Positions 1 through 9,581 of a stretch of DNA of 55,761 nt are shown piece by piece; within the stretch, counting starts at the first letter, position 1, and each line of letters starts with the position of its first letter. Under the pieces are notes generated by a model, which was not told the DNA's origin, made no database searches, and saw only the letters and a program-made list of their open reading frames with translations. Source of the DNA: Bacteroidia bacterium (GTDB taxonomy: Bacteria; Bacteroidota; Bacteroidia; Flavobacteriales; Flavobacteriaceae); assembly GCA_030427585.1 (NCBI GenBank), contig JAUIBW010000036.1:1-55761 (forward strand), written 5' to 3'. Made by a program: the position numbers and the translations under genes.

Positions 1-64
1 GCTCATTTGTTTTATAATCACTTATTTCCGCAATACCAATCAAAAAATAGTCCGGTATAAGATG

Positions 65-72
65 TACTATTG
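65..72 (+). promoter_or_regulatory. Candidate -7 box of the AraC gene
   Basis: TACTATTG matches 7 of 8 positions of the flavobacterial -7 consensus TAnnTTTG. Transcription would begin near position 79, which favours the ATG at 93 over the in-frame GTG at 75. No convincing -33 TTG is seen at the usual distance. Confidence 0.35.
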
Positions 73-92
73 TAGTGTTCAAAAAACGAATT

Positions 93-986
93 ATGTCTGA
101 AAACATAAAAGATTCATATCAGCATAGGATTTCTAAAGCTGTTGCTTTTATAGAGGATAATCTGAAAAATGTGCTTACACTAGATCGTATTGCACAGGAA
201 GCTTGTTACTCTAAATATCATTTTATTCGTCTTTTTGCAGCGGTTACAGGAGAAACTGTAGTAAACTATGTAAGGAAGCGAAGGGTATCTGAGTCTGCTC
301 ATGAGTTAATTCTTACCCAACAACCTATTGTAGCTATTGCAGAACGTTATCAATTTGATTCTCAGCAAGCATATACAAGAGCTTTTCGAGCTGTTTTTAA
401 GATAAGTCCTGGGAAATATCGAAAAAAAGGGCATCGACTCGTAGTTTTTGAACGATATACTTTATCTCCAACAGATATTAATACACTGCAAAACGATTTT
501 GTTTCTATGGAGCCTAAAATTATTACGATTACAGACAGAAAATTAATAGGGATGCGAATAAAAACCTCTCTAGCACATGATACCACTTCACAAATGTGGC
601 AACAATTTATGCCTAGAAGATTTGAAATTAAAAATAATAAAAACACAGGGTATTATTCGGTGCAGACCTTTGATGAAAATATCACTTTTGATACTTTTAC
701 AGAAGATGTAGTATTCGAAAAATGGGCTGCTGTCGAAGTTACAGATTTTGATCATATTCCAGAAGGTATGACCTCTTATGTCCTACCAGGGGGTAAATAT
801 GCTATATTTATTCATAAAGGCCCTGTAGATACTTTTAATAAGACAATGGATTATATACACAGAAAATGGCTTCCGAATTCTGGGTATAAATTAGATCAAA
901 GAAATCATTTTGCCATTATGGGAGATAAATATCATGGCCCACATCATCCAAAATCTGAAGAAGAAATCTGGATTCCCATTCAATAA
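93..986 (+). CDS. AraC family transcriptional regulator with GyrI-like effector domain
   Basis: One-component DNA-binding regulator. The N-terminal ~100 residues form two AraC helix-turn-helix units (pattern AVAFIEDNL, then CYSKYHFIRLF, then the second helix FDSQQAYTRAFRAVFKISPG). The C-terminal ~150 residues resemble the GyrI-like/AraC effector-binding fold (PGGKYAIFIHKG, and the late segment ending in EEEIWIPIQ), which in this family binds small hydrophobic or cationic ligands. An in-frame GTG lies at 75, but the ATG at 93 is preferred because a plausible -7 box ends at 72. The gene stands alone, with PhnA 208 bases downstream on the same strand. The ligand cannot be deduced; multidrug or stress response is a family-level guess. 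Confidence 0.85.
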   Translation: MSENIKDSYQHRISKAVAFIEDNLKNVLTLDRIAQEACYSKYHFIRLFAAVTGETVVNYVRKRRVSESAHELILTQQPIVAIAERYQFDSQQAYTRAFRAVFKISPGKYRKKGHRLVVFERYTLSPTDINTLQNDFVSMEPKIITITDRKLIGMRIKTSLAHDTTSQMWQQFMPRRFEIKNNKNTGYYSVQTFDENITFDTFTEDVVFEKWAAVEVTDFDHIPEGMTSYVLPGGKYAIFIHKGPVDTFNKTMDYIHRKWLPNSGYKLDQRNHFAIMGDKYHGPHHPKSEEEIWIPIQ

Positions 987-1194
987 TATATTTAGCCAAA
1001 AATTCTAATACATGAAAGGTAGAGAGTATTTATATTTTCTCTAAGAAAGGAAATACCTTATCTATGTAACTAACACCTATAAAAATCTATACGGTATCGA
1101 TACTAATATTTGCCATCATCAACAAATAGGTTGTCTACTATTTCATAATTATAAATTTTAATGCACTTTTGCAGTAGTAAACAATCTATATAAA

Positions 1195-1773
1195 ATGAGC
1201 CTAGAAAGAGAATTGCACAAACGTAGCGGATCTATATGTGAATTATCAGGAGTAACTGAAAATTTGAAAGTCTATGAAGTACCTAAATCTCCGGGGACAG
1301 GTCTGGACTCTCATATTCTTATTTCTCAAGTGTGTTTAGAACAAATAGAAGCCCCAGAGAAAGTAGATACAAATCATTGGCGTTGTCTTAATGATAGTAT
1401 GTGGAGTGAAGTTCCTGCTGTACAAGTAATGGCCTGGAGAATGTTACATAGATTAAAGTCTGAAGGTTGGCCTCAAGACTTATTAGACATGTTATATCTG
1501 GATGAAGATACTTTGGCTTGGGCAAATGCTACTGGTGAAGGTGATGATCCCGAGGATACTATAAAACACATCGATGCAAATGGTGCCATTTTACAGGCAG
1601 GAGATTCTGTTGTATTGATAAAAGATTTGGATGTAAAGGGCGCTAATTTTACTGCTAAACGAGGTACTCATGTTAGAAATATCTCATTGGTTCATGATAA
1701 CCCAGAGCATATCGAAGGGCGTGTTAGTGGTCAGCATATAGTTATTCTAACAAAGTTTGTAAAGAAATCTTAA
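1195..1773 (+). CDS. phnA: PhnA family protein
   Basis: A 192-residue protein of the PhnA family. The C-terminal ~70 residues carry the typical PhnA domain (AGDSVVLIKDLDVKGANFTAKRG, then a GRVSGQHIVILTKFVKK-type ending, here described by key parts). The N-terminal half holds scattered cysteines (Cys15, and CLEQ, CLND segments) and is of the longer PhnA form common in Bacteroidota. Although named after phosphonate utilisation, PhnA is not part of the C-P lyase, and no phosphonate gene lies nearby, so the cellular role is uncertain. A good hairpin terminator follows 45 bases after the stop codon. Confidence 0.85.
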   Translation: MSLERELHKRSGSICELSGVTENLKVYEVPKSPGTGLDSHILISQVCLEQIEAPEKVDTNHWRCLNDSMWSEVPAVQVMAWRMLHRLKSEGWPQDLLDMLYLDEDTLAWANATGEGDDPEDTIKHIDANGAILQAGDSVVLIKDLDVKGANFTAKRGTHVRNISLVHDNPEHIEGRVSGQHIVILTKFVKKS

Positions 1774-1817
1774 GAAGATTACATACAGGTAATAGAACAG
1801 TCTCAGAATACGTATAA

Positions 1818-1851
1818 AAAAACTGTGATACTTTATAAGTCCACAGTTTTT
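1818..1851. terminator. Bidirectional hairpin terminator after phnA
   Basis: The stem AAAAACTGTG pairs with CACAGTTTTT, with an inner ACTT/AAGT stem in the loop. Runs of T and A on the two sides let it serve both phnA (plus) and the small minus-strand gene that ends at 1882. Confidence 0.75.
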
Positions 1852-1881
1852 ATTTACCTCAATTTTTATAACTATAACTGC

Positions 1882-2082
1882 CTATAGTACATTCATTAAT
1901 TTTACCCGTGGTTGTTCGCAACGATAACCTCTTGCTAAGAAAGCTTTAACCTGAGAGTGTTTGGTTACAAATGCACCACCTTTTATATCAGTCATCCAAC
2001 AAACCCAGCTTTCTCCTTTAATGTCTTTTAACTTAGATTTTTCTATTTCAAATTTTTTGAATTTTCCTAATGTACTTTTCAT
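1882..2082 (-). CDS. Small peptide with RiPP-like leader (hypothetical)
   Basis: A 66-residue protein with no recognised domain. The N-terminal segment (KKFEIEKSKLKDIKGESW) resembles the Bacteroidota leader peptides that end in a 'xxIKGG' cleavage motif, and is followed by a short region with two cysteines (WVCW and YRCE) and a second IKGG (residues ~33-36). The leader ends in GE rather than GG, so processing is uncertain. It may instead be an ordinary small cytoplasmic protein. It is convergent with phnA and shares its terminator. No modification enzyme or peptidase-containing ABC transporter is present in the window. Confidence 0.55.
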   Translation of the reverse strand: MKSTLGKFKKFEIEKSKLKDIKGESWVCWMTDIKGGAFVTKHSQVKAFLARGYRCEQPRVKLMNVL

Positions 2083-2321
2083 TATACTATTTTTTAAAAT
2101 TAAATATTATAATAAAAGTATTAAGGTTTTAAATTTTAAAAACCTGTACTATATAATCGCTCTTGTTTTGACAATAATTGATCGTATTAAATTGATAAGT
2201 GTAAAATTTGACATCTGTATTTACCAATTAAAACTCTAAAACTTCTATTTGAAAGTAGAATAACTAATTTTGACACTATCTGATGACGGCAATTTACATT
2301 ATTCTTTTGATTATAAAATAT

Positions 2322-3440
2322 TTAGTAACCAAACAATTCTTCTAGTTTCTTTTTTAAAGTTCCATGTCTTAATCCTATTGCTATAATAGCACCTTCTTCA
2401 TTTAACAAAATACCATTAGGCAGGCCATAAACATTATAAATTAATGCAGCTTCATTTTGGTTTCCATCTAAATCACTCATATTTATCCATGGTAATTGAT
2501 CTCGATCAATAGCTCTAATCCAGCTTTCTTTGTTAGTATCCATAGAAACACCAATGATCTGAAAGCCTTTATCTTTATATTTAGAATAATATTCTACTAG
2601 TTTTGGATTAGATTTTATACAGCTACCACACCAGGATGCCCAAAACTCTATTAAAGTATATTTTGAACCTAGATGATCAGAAAGTTTAATACGTTTACCT
2701 TCTGGCGTTTCTTGTTCAAAATCAATGTATCTATTTCCAATTTTTAGACCTCTATTTAGATTTAGATATTCATTTACTGATTTTCCATATACAGTATTTT
2801 TAGTTTCTTCATTCATGAGTGCATATAACTCTGAGACCACTTCTTTTTCAAGATTAGTTTTATATACGTTTAACAAACTAGCACTCAAACTATTACTTGG
2901 GTAATCCTTGATAAATTCTCTTATACAAGCATTGATTTTCTTTTCTCCCTCTGCCTGTTTTAAGGTAATAGAATCATTAAAAATAGAATCTGGGTATTTA
3001 TCAAATCTTTCTATGGCTATTTTGTCAATAGGTTCCTGTGCTTTATATAAAGGATTCAACCTATCCATCAATAAATCATCTATACGTTGCGTTTTTGACC
3101 CAGAAATTTTAGCATCCATAAACTTTTTAGTTTCTGCCTTAAATGTTATCATACTGTTTTCTATCCAAATAGATGTAAAATCCATTGTACTTTTTATAAT
3201 AATATAAAATTCTTTGGGTTGATCTACACGACCACTAAAAGTAAATTTTTCGTTAACAACAGTAGTTGAATCAACTGGGATATTGGATGAAGTGATCGAT
3301 CCTGAATTCAGTAATAAAATTGGGGTATTATCTTCTATCCCCTTTACCGTACCTTGAATGATGAATTTTTCTTCTTTATTTGCACAACTGACTATCAGGA
3401 TAGAAAATAATATGGCTTTAATAAAGTGTTTTGTTGTCAT
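2322..3440 (-). CDS. TlpA-like thiol-disulfide lipoprotein (DUF4369 + thioredoxin fold)
   Basis: A secreted lipoprotein of 372 residues. The signal peptide ends in the lipobox ILIVSC with Cys19 as the lipidated residue. Residues ~27-125 form the beta-rich DUF4369 region and residues ~235-372 a TlpA/AhpC-type thioredoxin fold. The active site is the CxxC in FWASWCGSC (Cys271, Cys274), and the expected cis-proline region (GLPNGILLN) follows. In Bacteroidota such proteins face the periplasm and reduce or rearrange disulfides, for example during cytochrome c maturation or peroxide defence. It stands alone. The specific partner is unknown. Confidence 0.88.
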   Translation of the reverse strand: MTTKHFIKAILFSILIVSCANKEEKFIIQGTVKGIEDNTPILLLNSGSITSSNIPVDSTTVVNEKFTFSGRVDQPKEFYIIIKSTMDFTSIWIENSMITFKAETKKFMDAKISGSKTQRIDDLLMDRLNPLYKAQEPIDKIAIERFDKYPDSIFNDSITLKQAEGEKKINACIREFIKDYPSNSLSASLLNVYKTNLEKEVVSELYALMNEETKNTVYGKSVNEYLNLNRGLKIGNRYIDFEQETPEGKRIKLSDHLGSKYTLIEFWASWCGSCIKSNPKLVEYYSKYKDKGFQIIGVSMDTNKESWIRAIDRDQLPWINMSDLDGNQNEAALIYNVYGLPNGILLNEEGAIIAIGLRHGTLKKKLEELFGY

Positions 3441-3846
3441 TTTATTTTTTTAAACATAAACAAAGAAAATGTATACAAGTAGAAAATCGAGAGCTGAAAA
3501 AAGTTAAACCTTGGTGTGTTTTAATTCAACATTTGATAAGGCAACTTATATATACATTCATACCTATTCGTTACTACATATTTTATCATGTACTACGAAA
3601 ATCATTATCAAATATTAAGAAAATAAAATATATACTTGTATTATATGCTGACTTTGTGATGAATTAAGGTTAAAAAGTGATGATTCACTATCGTTTATAC
3701 TAAAAGAGATGACCTGAAGAACTATACAAACAAACTTAGAGGTCTAGATTTACTCCTTCTATCCTCCCATACTTTAGTATTAGATAAGAACTAGTTCTAT
3801 ATTTTGTTGTTAGTAGTGTCCATACACATTCATTATTAATCAAAAC
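3441..3846. other. 406-base intergenic region without a gene
   Basis: This AT-rich stretch lies between the start of the TlpA-like gene and the end of parC, both on the minus strand. It should hold the promoter of the former and the 3' end of the parC transcript. The only structure noticed is a short palindrome AGAACTAGTTCT at 3787-3798, too small to interpret. The open frames here have no codon character of a real protein. Confidence 0.6.
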
Positions 3847-6513
3847 CTAAAACAAACTAGCTTGTTCTCCTTCTCCACCAGCATCGGCGTCAGTATCTGA
3901 AGGTTTTGCCGAAGTTTTAGCATCTGTTGTTTCCGGAGATACATTCTCTTCTTCAATCACTTCAATTTCTTCTGCAGTAAGAGGTTCTTGTTCTTCATAT
4001 GGTAATGGGTCCAGTAAATTGATTTGTTTTACTTTATGTGTAGTTAGCTGATTTCCTAATGCTTTTATTCCTTTGATCGATATAAACTCTTCGAGGTTTA
4101 TTTCTTCGTTAGGTCGTTGATCTTTGCCTCTAAGCTTAGTAAATACTATCTCTGCCATCGGTCTATAATCGGTAGAGACTACTTCTAAGAAAGATTTTTG
4201 ATGTTCTGTAATAAAATTCTCTTCACGTTCTGGGTTTTCAATTAAAAATCGTTTCACATAATATCGTTCTTTCTCTCCATCCCAATATATTGCAGATATT
4301 GGTTTTTGGGGTTTCCATTTTTCTAAAACAATCATATCCGAACTAAAATGTAATGTCATTTCTGGAATCATTGTCTTTACATCACCATTTTGATTTATAA
4401 CCAAAATACGGTCTTCTCCTCTAAATTCGCCCAACAATTCTCCTCTTCCATCTACATTAAGTCGTTGTACCGAATCATCGAACCAAATTTTTCGTGGTTT
4501 TAGCGTAGATACGCCCTGCTCTTTTAGTTCAATTTTCTTAATATTATACTTGGTAACTATATTTCCTTTTACCCCTCTACCTTTAATTAACAAATCTGCA
4601 AAATCCAGATCAAATTTTAATTTTTTGATACTTCCGGCCTGTCTTAGGTATATCGTTACTACTTCGGCTTCTCCATTCGGATTTGCCGAAAAGTATGAGA
4701 TCTTAGATGACTTTTTACCTTGAGTAAGGTCATATTCTTTATCTCTGGTAACCCCGGTAACGGCAAAACGTTTAACATATGAAGCTCCTCCTCTACCATC
4801 CTGATAAATCAAATTATAGATAGTACGTTTATCTTTTTTCTTAAAGACAGCTACATGAATTATATTTTTACCTATAAAAGTCTTTGATCCAACCTTGGTG
4901 ATCATCAATTTTCCTTCTCCTGTAAAACATATAATATCATCAATATCAGAACAATCTGCTACATATTCATCTCTACGAAGCGAAGTTCCTATAAACCCTT
5001 CTTCTCGATTTACGTATAATTTTGTATTTCGAATTACTACTTTGGTTGCTTCAATATCGTCAAAGATTTTGATTTCGGTTTTACGCTCTTTTCCTTTACC
5101 ATATGCAGTTTTTAGCCTTTTAAAGTAATCTATAGCAAACTCAATAAGGTGTTCCAAATTATGTTTTACCTGAGCTATATCTTCTTCAAGTGCTTCTATT
5201 TTTTGTTGCGCTTTATCAATATCAAATTTAGAAATACGTTTAATTCGAATTTCTGTTAGACGTACAATATCTTCTTCGGTAACTGCTCGTTTCAGGTGTT
5301 TTATATGAGGCTTCAGTCCTTTATCAATTGCTTCTATCACTCCTTCCCATGTATCCACTTCTTCGATATCGCGATAAATACGATTTTCTATAAAAATTCT
5401 TTCTAACGAAGCAAAGTGCCATTGTTCCTGTAACTCACTTAATTGAATTTCGAGTTCCCTTTTTAATAATTCTACAGTATTGTCTGTAGAACGACGTAGC
5501 ATTTCTGAAACACCAATAAAATTTGGTTTATTATCTTCTATAACACAACCAAGAGGAGAAATAGATACTTCGCAATTCGTAAATGCATATAAAGCGTCGA
5601 TTGTTTTATCCGGAGAAATACCTGAAGGAAGATGTACCAGTATTTCTACTTCTGCAGCAGTATTATCCTCTATTTTTTTAACCTTTATCTTTCCTTTGTC
5701 ATTCGCTTTAAGAATAGAATCTATTAAAGAAGTTGTTGTTGTAGAAAATGGTATTTCATTTATGACCAAAGTATTTTTGTCATATTGTGAAATTTTTGCA
5801 CGTACTCGTACCTTGCCTCCTCGATTGCCATCATTATAATTTGTAAAATCCGCAATACCAGATGTAGGAAAATCGGGTAAAATCGTAAATCGTTTACCCT
5901 GTAGATGTTTTATTGATGCATCTATTAATTCTATAAAATTATGAGGAAGAATCTTAGTACTTAATCCAACGGCTATTCCTTCTGCGCCTTGTGCTAATAA
6001 TAAAGGAAATTTAACAGGAAGGTTAATAGGTTCTTTCTTTCTTCCATCATAGGATAGCTGCCAGTCGGTAACCTTGGGGTTATATACTACATCTAATGCA
6101 AATTTAGATAATCGGGCTTCTATATATCTTGAAGCCGCTGCTCTATCCCCGGTAAGTATATTACCCCAGTTTCCTTGCATATCGATCAGTAACTCCTTTT
6201 GTCCCACTTGTACCATGGCATCAGAAATACTGGCGTCTCCATGAGGGTGATATTGCATCGTATGTCCTACAATATTGGCTACCTTATTATATCGACCATC
6301 GTCTAAATCCTTCATAGAATGAAGAATACGGCGTTGTACTGGTTTTAGACCATCTTCAATTGCAGGTACTGCTCGCTCCAGGATTACATAAGATGCATAA
6401 TCCAGAAACCAGTCTTTGTACATTCCTGTGACCTTAGTGATAACCTCTTGCGGTTCGTGATCTTCAGGGTTTAAATCATGATGTAATTCTTCGTTTTCGT
6501 TTTCCAAATCCAT
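3847..6513 (-). CDS. parC: DNA topoisomerase IV subunit A
   Basis: The DNA-breaking and rejoining subunit of topoisomerase IV, which unlinks daughter chromosomes. It is 888 residues long. The winged-helix breakage domain holds the active-site Tyr130 (RAAASRYIEA) and the quinolone-region motif HPHGD (residues 89-93), here followed by ASISDAMV. The position equivalent to E. coli ParC Ser80 is therefore alanine and that of Glu84 is aspartate, close to the pattern I recall for Bacteroidota ParC. A coiled-coil region lies around residues 430-470, followed by a divergent C-terminal beta domain and an acidic low-complexity tail. The gene follows parE with a 25-base gap, so the two are co-transcribed. 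Assignment to ParC rather than GyrA rests on the ParE-type partner next door. Confidence 0.95.
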   Translation of the reverse strand: MDLENENEELHHDLNPEDHEPQEVITKVTGMYKDWFLDYASYVILERAVPAIEDGLKPVQRRILHSMKDLDDGRYNKVANIVGHTMQYHPHGDASISDAMVQVGQKELLIDMQGNWGNILTGDRAAASRYIEARLSKFALDVVYNPKVTDWQLSYDGRKKEPINLPVKFPLLLAQGAEGIAVGLSTKILPHNFIELIDASIKHLQGKRFTILPDFPTSGIADFTNYNDGNRGGKVRVRAKISQYDKNTLVINEIPFSTTTTSLIDSILKANDKGKIKVKKIEDNTAAEVEILVHLPSGISPDKTIDALYAFTNCEVSISPLGCVIEDNKPNFIGVSEMLRRSTDNTVELLKRELEIQLSELQEQWHFASLERIFIENRIYRDIEEVDTWEGVIEAIDKGLKPHIKHLKRAVTEEDIVRLTEIRIKRISKFDIDKAQQKIEALEEDIAQVKHNLEHLIEFAIDYFKRLKTAYGKGKERKTEIKIFDDIEATKVVIRNTKLYVNREEGFIGTSLRRDEYVADCSDIDDIICFTGEGKLMITKVGSKTFIGKNIIHVAVFKKKDKRTIYNLIYQDGRGGASYVKRFAVTGVTRDKEYDLTQGKKSSKISYFSANPNGEAEVVTIYLRQAGSIKKLKFDLDFADLLIKGRGVKGNIVTKYNIKKIELKEQGVSTLKPRKIWFDDSVQRLNVDGRGELLGEFRGEDRILVINQNGDVKTMIPEMTLHFSSDMIVLEKWKPQKPISAIYWDGEKERYYVKRFLIENPEREENFITEHQKSFLEVVSTDYRPMAEIVFTKLRGKDQRPNEEINLEEFISIKGIKALGNQLTTHKVKQINLLDPLPYEEQEPLTAEEIEVIEEENVSPETTDAKTSAKPSDTDADAGGEGEQASLF

Positions 6514-6538
6514 ATATAACTTCTGGGGCTTCTAATAA

Positions 6539-8398
6539 TTATAATTCTTCCTCTACTGAATCCAGTTCTACTTTTAGGTTATCTATAATAAATTCTTGTC
6601 TTTGCGGTGTGTTTTTCCCCATATAGAAAGACAGTAATTCTTCGATCGACTTTTCTTTATCTAACATTACAGGATCTAAACGTATATCATCTCCTATAAA
6701 GTGTACAAATTCGTCTGGAGAGATTTCACCTAATCCTTTAAATCGTGTAATTTCTGGTTTACCCGATAATTTTGCTATAGCATCTTTTCTTTCCTGTTCT
6801 GAGTAGCAATAAATGGTTTCTTTTTTATTACGTACTCTAAACAATGGGGTTTGCAATATATATAAATGTCCTTCTTTTATTACCTCTGGAAAGAATTGTA
6901 GAAAGAAAGTAATTAGCAATAATCGTATATGCATCCCATCTACATCGGCATCGGTAGCAATTACAATATTGTTATAGCGTAAATCTTCTAATGACTCTTC
7001 TATATTTAACGCTGCTTGTAATAGATTGAACTCTTCATTTTCATACACAATCTTTTTACTCATGTTATAGCTATTCAACGGTTTTCCGCGTAAGCTAAAA
7101 ACAGCTTGGGTATTTACATCTCTGGATTTGGTGATAGATCCACTTGCAGAATCTCCCTCGGTAATAAACAGTGTGCTTTCGAGGTTACGATCTTTCTTAC
7201 TATCGGTAAGATGGATACGACAATCTCTTAATTTTTTATTATGCAAACTAGCTTTCTTTGCTCTCTCTTTTGCTAGTTTTCGAATTCCGGATAAATCTTT
7301 ACGTTCACGTTCTGCCTGTAATATTTTTCGCTGTAAGCTTTCTGCTGTATTGGGATTCTTATGAAGAAAGTTATCTAATTTAGTTTTTACAAAATCATTA
7401 ATATAGGTTCTAACGGTTGGTAAATTCCCTCCCATTTCTGTAGAACCTAATTTGGTTTTGGTCTGACTTTCAAAAACAGGTTCCATCACTTTAATGCTTA
7501 TCGCAGATACAATCGATTTACGAATATCGCTGGCTTCATAGTTTTTACTATAAAACTCTCTAATTGTTTTTACTACAGCTTCTCGAAATGCAGCCTGATG
7601 TGTTCCTCCTTGTGTTGTATGTTGTCCATTTACAAAAGAATGGTACTCTTCGCTATATTGTGTTTTACTATGCGTAATTGCAATTTCGATATCATCACCT
7701 TTGAGATGTACAATATCATATAATCTATCTTCTTCTTTTATATTATCAGACAAAAGATCTTTTAACCCATTTTCTGAAAAATATTTCTCTCCATTAAAAA
7801 TAATAGTCAAACCAGGATTAAGATATACATAGTTTTTAAGCATTTTGGCTACATACTCTGTACGGTACTTGTAATGCTTAAATATGGTATTATCTGGGAT
7901 AAAGGATACTTTGGTTCCTCTTCTACGAGAAGTTTCTTCTAATGTTTCCTGATTCGTGAGGTTTCCTTTTTCGAATTCTGCTGAAGCTGATTTGCCATCT
8001 CTCGTAGATTCTACTCTAAAGAATGTAGATAATGCATTAACTGCTTTTGTACCTACACCGTTTAGTCCTACAGATTTTTTAAATGCTCTAGAATCATACT
8101 TACCTCCGGTATTCATTTTAGATACCACATCTACCACTTTACCTAACGGAATCCCACGACCATAATCTCTAACAATTACTTTATCTCCCTGAATAGAAAT
8201 TTCGATCGTTTTACCGGCGCCCATCACATATTCATCTATAGAATTGTCCAGTACTTCTTTTAATAAAATATAGATACCGTCATCTGCAGAAGAGCCATCA
8301 CCCAGTTTCCCGATATACATTCCGGGTCGCATACGTATATGTTCTTTCCAGTCGAGGGATCGTATATTATCTTCGGTATATTTGGTTTCTTTACTCAT
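6539..8398 (-). CDS. parE: DNA topoisomerase IV subunit B
   Basis: The ATPase subunit of topoisomerase IV, 619 residues, a usual length for ParE (GyrB carries extra sequence in many bacteria). The GHKL ATPase is visible in order: EVLDNSIDEY (the N box with the Mg-binding Asn), DYGRGIP, and the ATP-lid glycine motif GLNGVGTKAVNALS. The TOPRIM domain shows FITEGDSASG and the acidic DADVDGMHIR motif. It is the first gene of the parE-parC operon. The upstream intergenic region, 159 bases shared with the end of the LysR gene, should hold the promoter. Confidence 0.96.
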   Translation of the reverse strand: MSKETKYTEDNIRSLDWKEHIRMRPGMYIGKLGDGSSADDGIYILLKEVLDNSIDEYVMGAGKTIEISIQGDKVIVRDYGRGIPLGKVVDVVSKMNTGGKYDSRAFKKSVGLNGVGTKAVNALSTFFRVESTRDGKSASAEFEKGNLTNQETLEETSRRRGTKVSFIPDNTIFKHYKYRTEYVAKMLKNYVYLNPGLTIIFNGEKYFSENGLKDLLSDNIKEEDRLYDIVHLKGDDIEIAITHSKTQYSEEYHSFVNGQHTTQGGTHQAAFREAVVKTIREFYSKNYEASDIRKSIVSAISIKVMEPVFESQTKTKLGSTEMGGNLPTVRTYINDFVKTKLDNFLHKNPNTAESLQRKILQAERERKDLSGIRKLAKERAKKASLHNKKLRDCRIHLTDSKKDRNLESTLFITEGDSASGSITKSRDVNTQAVFSLRGKPLNSYNMSKKIVYENEEFNLLQAALNIEESLEDLRYNNIVIATDADVDGMHIRLLLITFFLQFFPEVIKEGHLYILQTPLFRVRNKKETIYCYSEQERKDAIAKLSGKPEITRFKGLGEISPDEFVHFIGDDIRLDPVMLDKEKSIEELLSFYMGKNTPQRQEFIIDNLKVELDSVEEEL

Positions 8399-8557
8399 AA
8401 ATATAGGGTAGAATGCCTGCTAATATAAGGTTTCACTTACAAAATTAAAACAGCCTTTCTACAAAGTAATTAACAAATCGATAGTGAATTTTGTTGATTA
8501 TTTGGTATGCAGCCATTTGGTTCATTTAATTAGACCGTTTTTAAATAAAAACTGAAA

Positions 8558-9448
8558 TTACATACTCACAAACTCTTCTTCAAAACTTGAAACAAAATCG
8601 TTAATGTACTTTTTATGTTCATCCTCTTTTCTAACAACCAGATAATGGGTTCGTTTTATCCCATACTTCCCAATACTTTTAAATAGTAAATCTCCTGGTA
8701 TTTTTAGTGATTTTAATGCCCATTTCGGCATGCATATAATTCCCATATTGGCATTCACCATTTCTAAAGAAACTTCGGTAAGTGGGATGGCAGAAATTTT
8801 TGCTGGAGTTATTTTATTGGGTTTTAAGAATCTCTCATAAACTGATACTGTTTCTAAAGGGAAAGAATGAATGATCAAATGAAGATTTGCAAAGTCATTA
8901 GCACTTAGGTATTCCTTTTTACTATACTCATGCTCTTTGTGCATAATAGCATAGGTTTCATCCTCAAATAGTGTAATACTTGATAATCTATCATTTGCAG
9001 GTATAGAAGTAACCAAAGCAATATCAATTTCGTTTGATAATAATTTTGAAATCGGTTGGTGGGTGGCTTCAAGAATAAGATCTACATCAATTTGGGGGTA
9101 TAGCATTCCCATTTTTTGAAGAAATCCCGGTAATCCCTGATAAAAAGAATAGCATTCTGTACTTACCTTAATATTTCCTTTAGATCCCGTTTTTATTTGT
9201 TGAATTGTATTAAATCCCTGTTCAATAGTATCGAGTACATTATTAGCTATCTTATATAATTCTATACCTTCTTCTGTTAGTTTCCATTTATTTCTAGTTC
9301 TATGAAATACTTTAAAACCTAATCTTGTTTCTAACTCTTTTAATTGATGACTCAAAGCCGATTGCGTTAAAAATAATCGCTCTGATGAGTTAGCAATATT
9401 ACCTTCTTCTGCAATCGTTTTTATAAGTCTGAAATACTTAATATCCAT
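8558..9448 (-). CDS. LysR family transcriptional regulator
   Basis: A 296-residue LysR-type regulator. The N-terminal winged helix-turn-helix covers residues ~1-60 (segment SSERLFLTQSALSHQLKELE), followed by a periplasmic-binding-protein-like effector domain from ~90 to 290. It is divergent from the rhodanese-GNAT pair. The shared intergenic region holds a CAAT-N11-ATTG dyad of the T-N11-A type bound by this family. Its own -7 box TAGTTTTG ends only six bases before the ATG, so the mRNA is probably almost leaderless. By context it should control itself and the divergent rhodanese operon, perhaps in answer to a sulfur compound; the ligand is a guess. Confidence 0.9.
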   Translation of the reverse strand: MDIKYFRLIKTIAEEGNIANSSERLFLTQSALSHQLKELETRLGFKVFHRTRNKWKLTEEGIELYKIANNVLDTIEQGFNTIQQIKTGSKGNIKVSTECYSFYQGLPGFLQKMGMLYPQIDVDLILEATHQPISKLLSNEIDIALVTSIPANDRLSSITLFEDETYAIMHKEHEYSKKEYLSANDFANLHLIIHSFPLETVSVYERFLKPNKITPAKISAIPLTEVSLEMVNANMGIICMPKWALKSLKIPGDLLFKSIGKYGIKRTHYLVVRKEDEHKKYINDFVSSFEEEFVSM

Positions 9449-9453
9449 ACTTA

Positions 9454-9461
9454 CAAAACTA
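9454..9461 (-). promoter_or_regulatory. -7 box of the LysR gene
   Basis: Read on the minus strand this is TAGTTTTG, a full match to TAnnTTTG. It lies five bases before the ATG at 9448, which predicts a leaderless or nearly leaderless transcript. Confidence 0.55.
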
Positions 9462-9480
9462 CAATAATACTATAGCATTG
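9462..9480. promoter_or_regulatory. Candidate LysR-type operator
   Basis: CAAT-N11-ATTG is an inverted repeat with the T-N11-A spacing typical of LysR regulator sites. It lies directly upstream of the LysR gene's -7 box and about 75 bases before that of the divergent rhodanese gene, so one site could govern both. Confidence 0.5.
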
Positions 9481-9552
9481 AATGTGAAAATTTTTCAATT
9501 ATAGCATCAAATCATTCATCTATACATATAGAGAGAAGCCATGAATCGATAG

Positions 9553-9560
9553 TACATTTG
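9553..9560 (+). promoter_or_regulatory. -7 box of the rhodanese-GNAT operon
   Basis: TACATTTG is a full match to the flavobacterial TAnnTTTG. It contains the in-frame TTG at 9558, so that TTG cannot be the start codon; translation should start at the ATG at 9582. Confidence 0.6.
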
Positions 9561-9581
9561 ACCAAACAAAGACACAGTATT

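Noticed and set aside
75..92. GTG start of the AraC gene
   Set aside because: The -7 box at 65-72 puts the transcription start at or after this GTG; the ATG at 93 gives the normal N-terminus.
1961..2239. 92-residue plus-strand frame opposite the small peptide gene
   Set aside because: Hydrophobic AT-rich chance frame; the opposite strand has the better coding character.
3431..3667. 78-residue frame on the plus strand
   Set aside because: It overlaps the TlpA promoter region, has no domain and poor composition.
6230..6260. Quinolone-resistance change in ParC (Ala at the Ser80 position)
   Set aside because: The HPHGDAS pattern is, as I recall, the usual state in ParC of this phylum, so it is not evidence of selected resistance.
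9558..9581. TTG start of the rhodanese gene
   Set aside because: The TTG is part of the -7 box TACATTTG, so it would lie upstream of the transcript.
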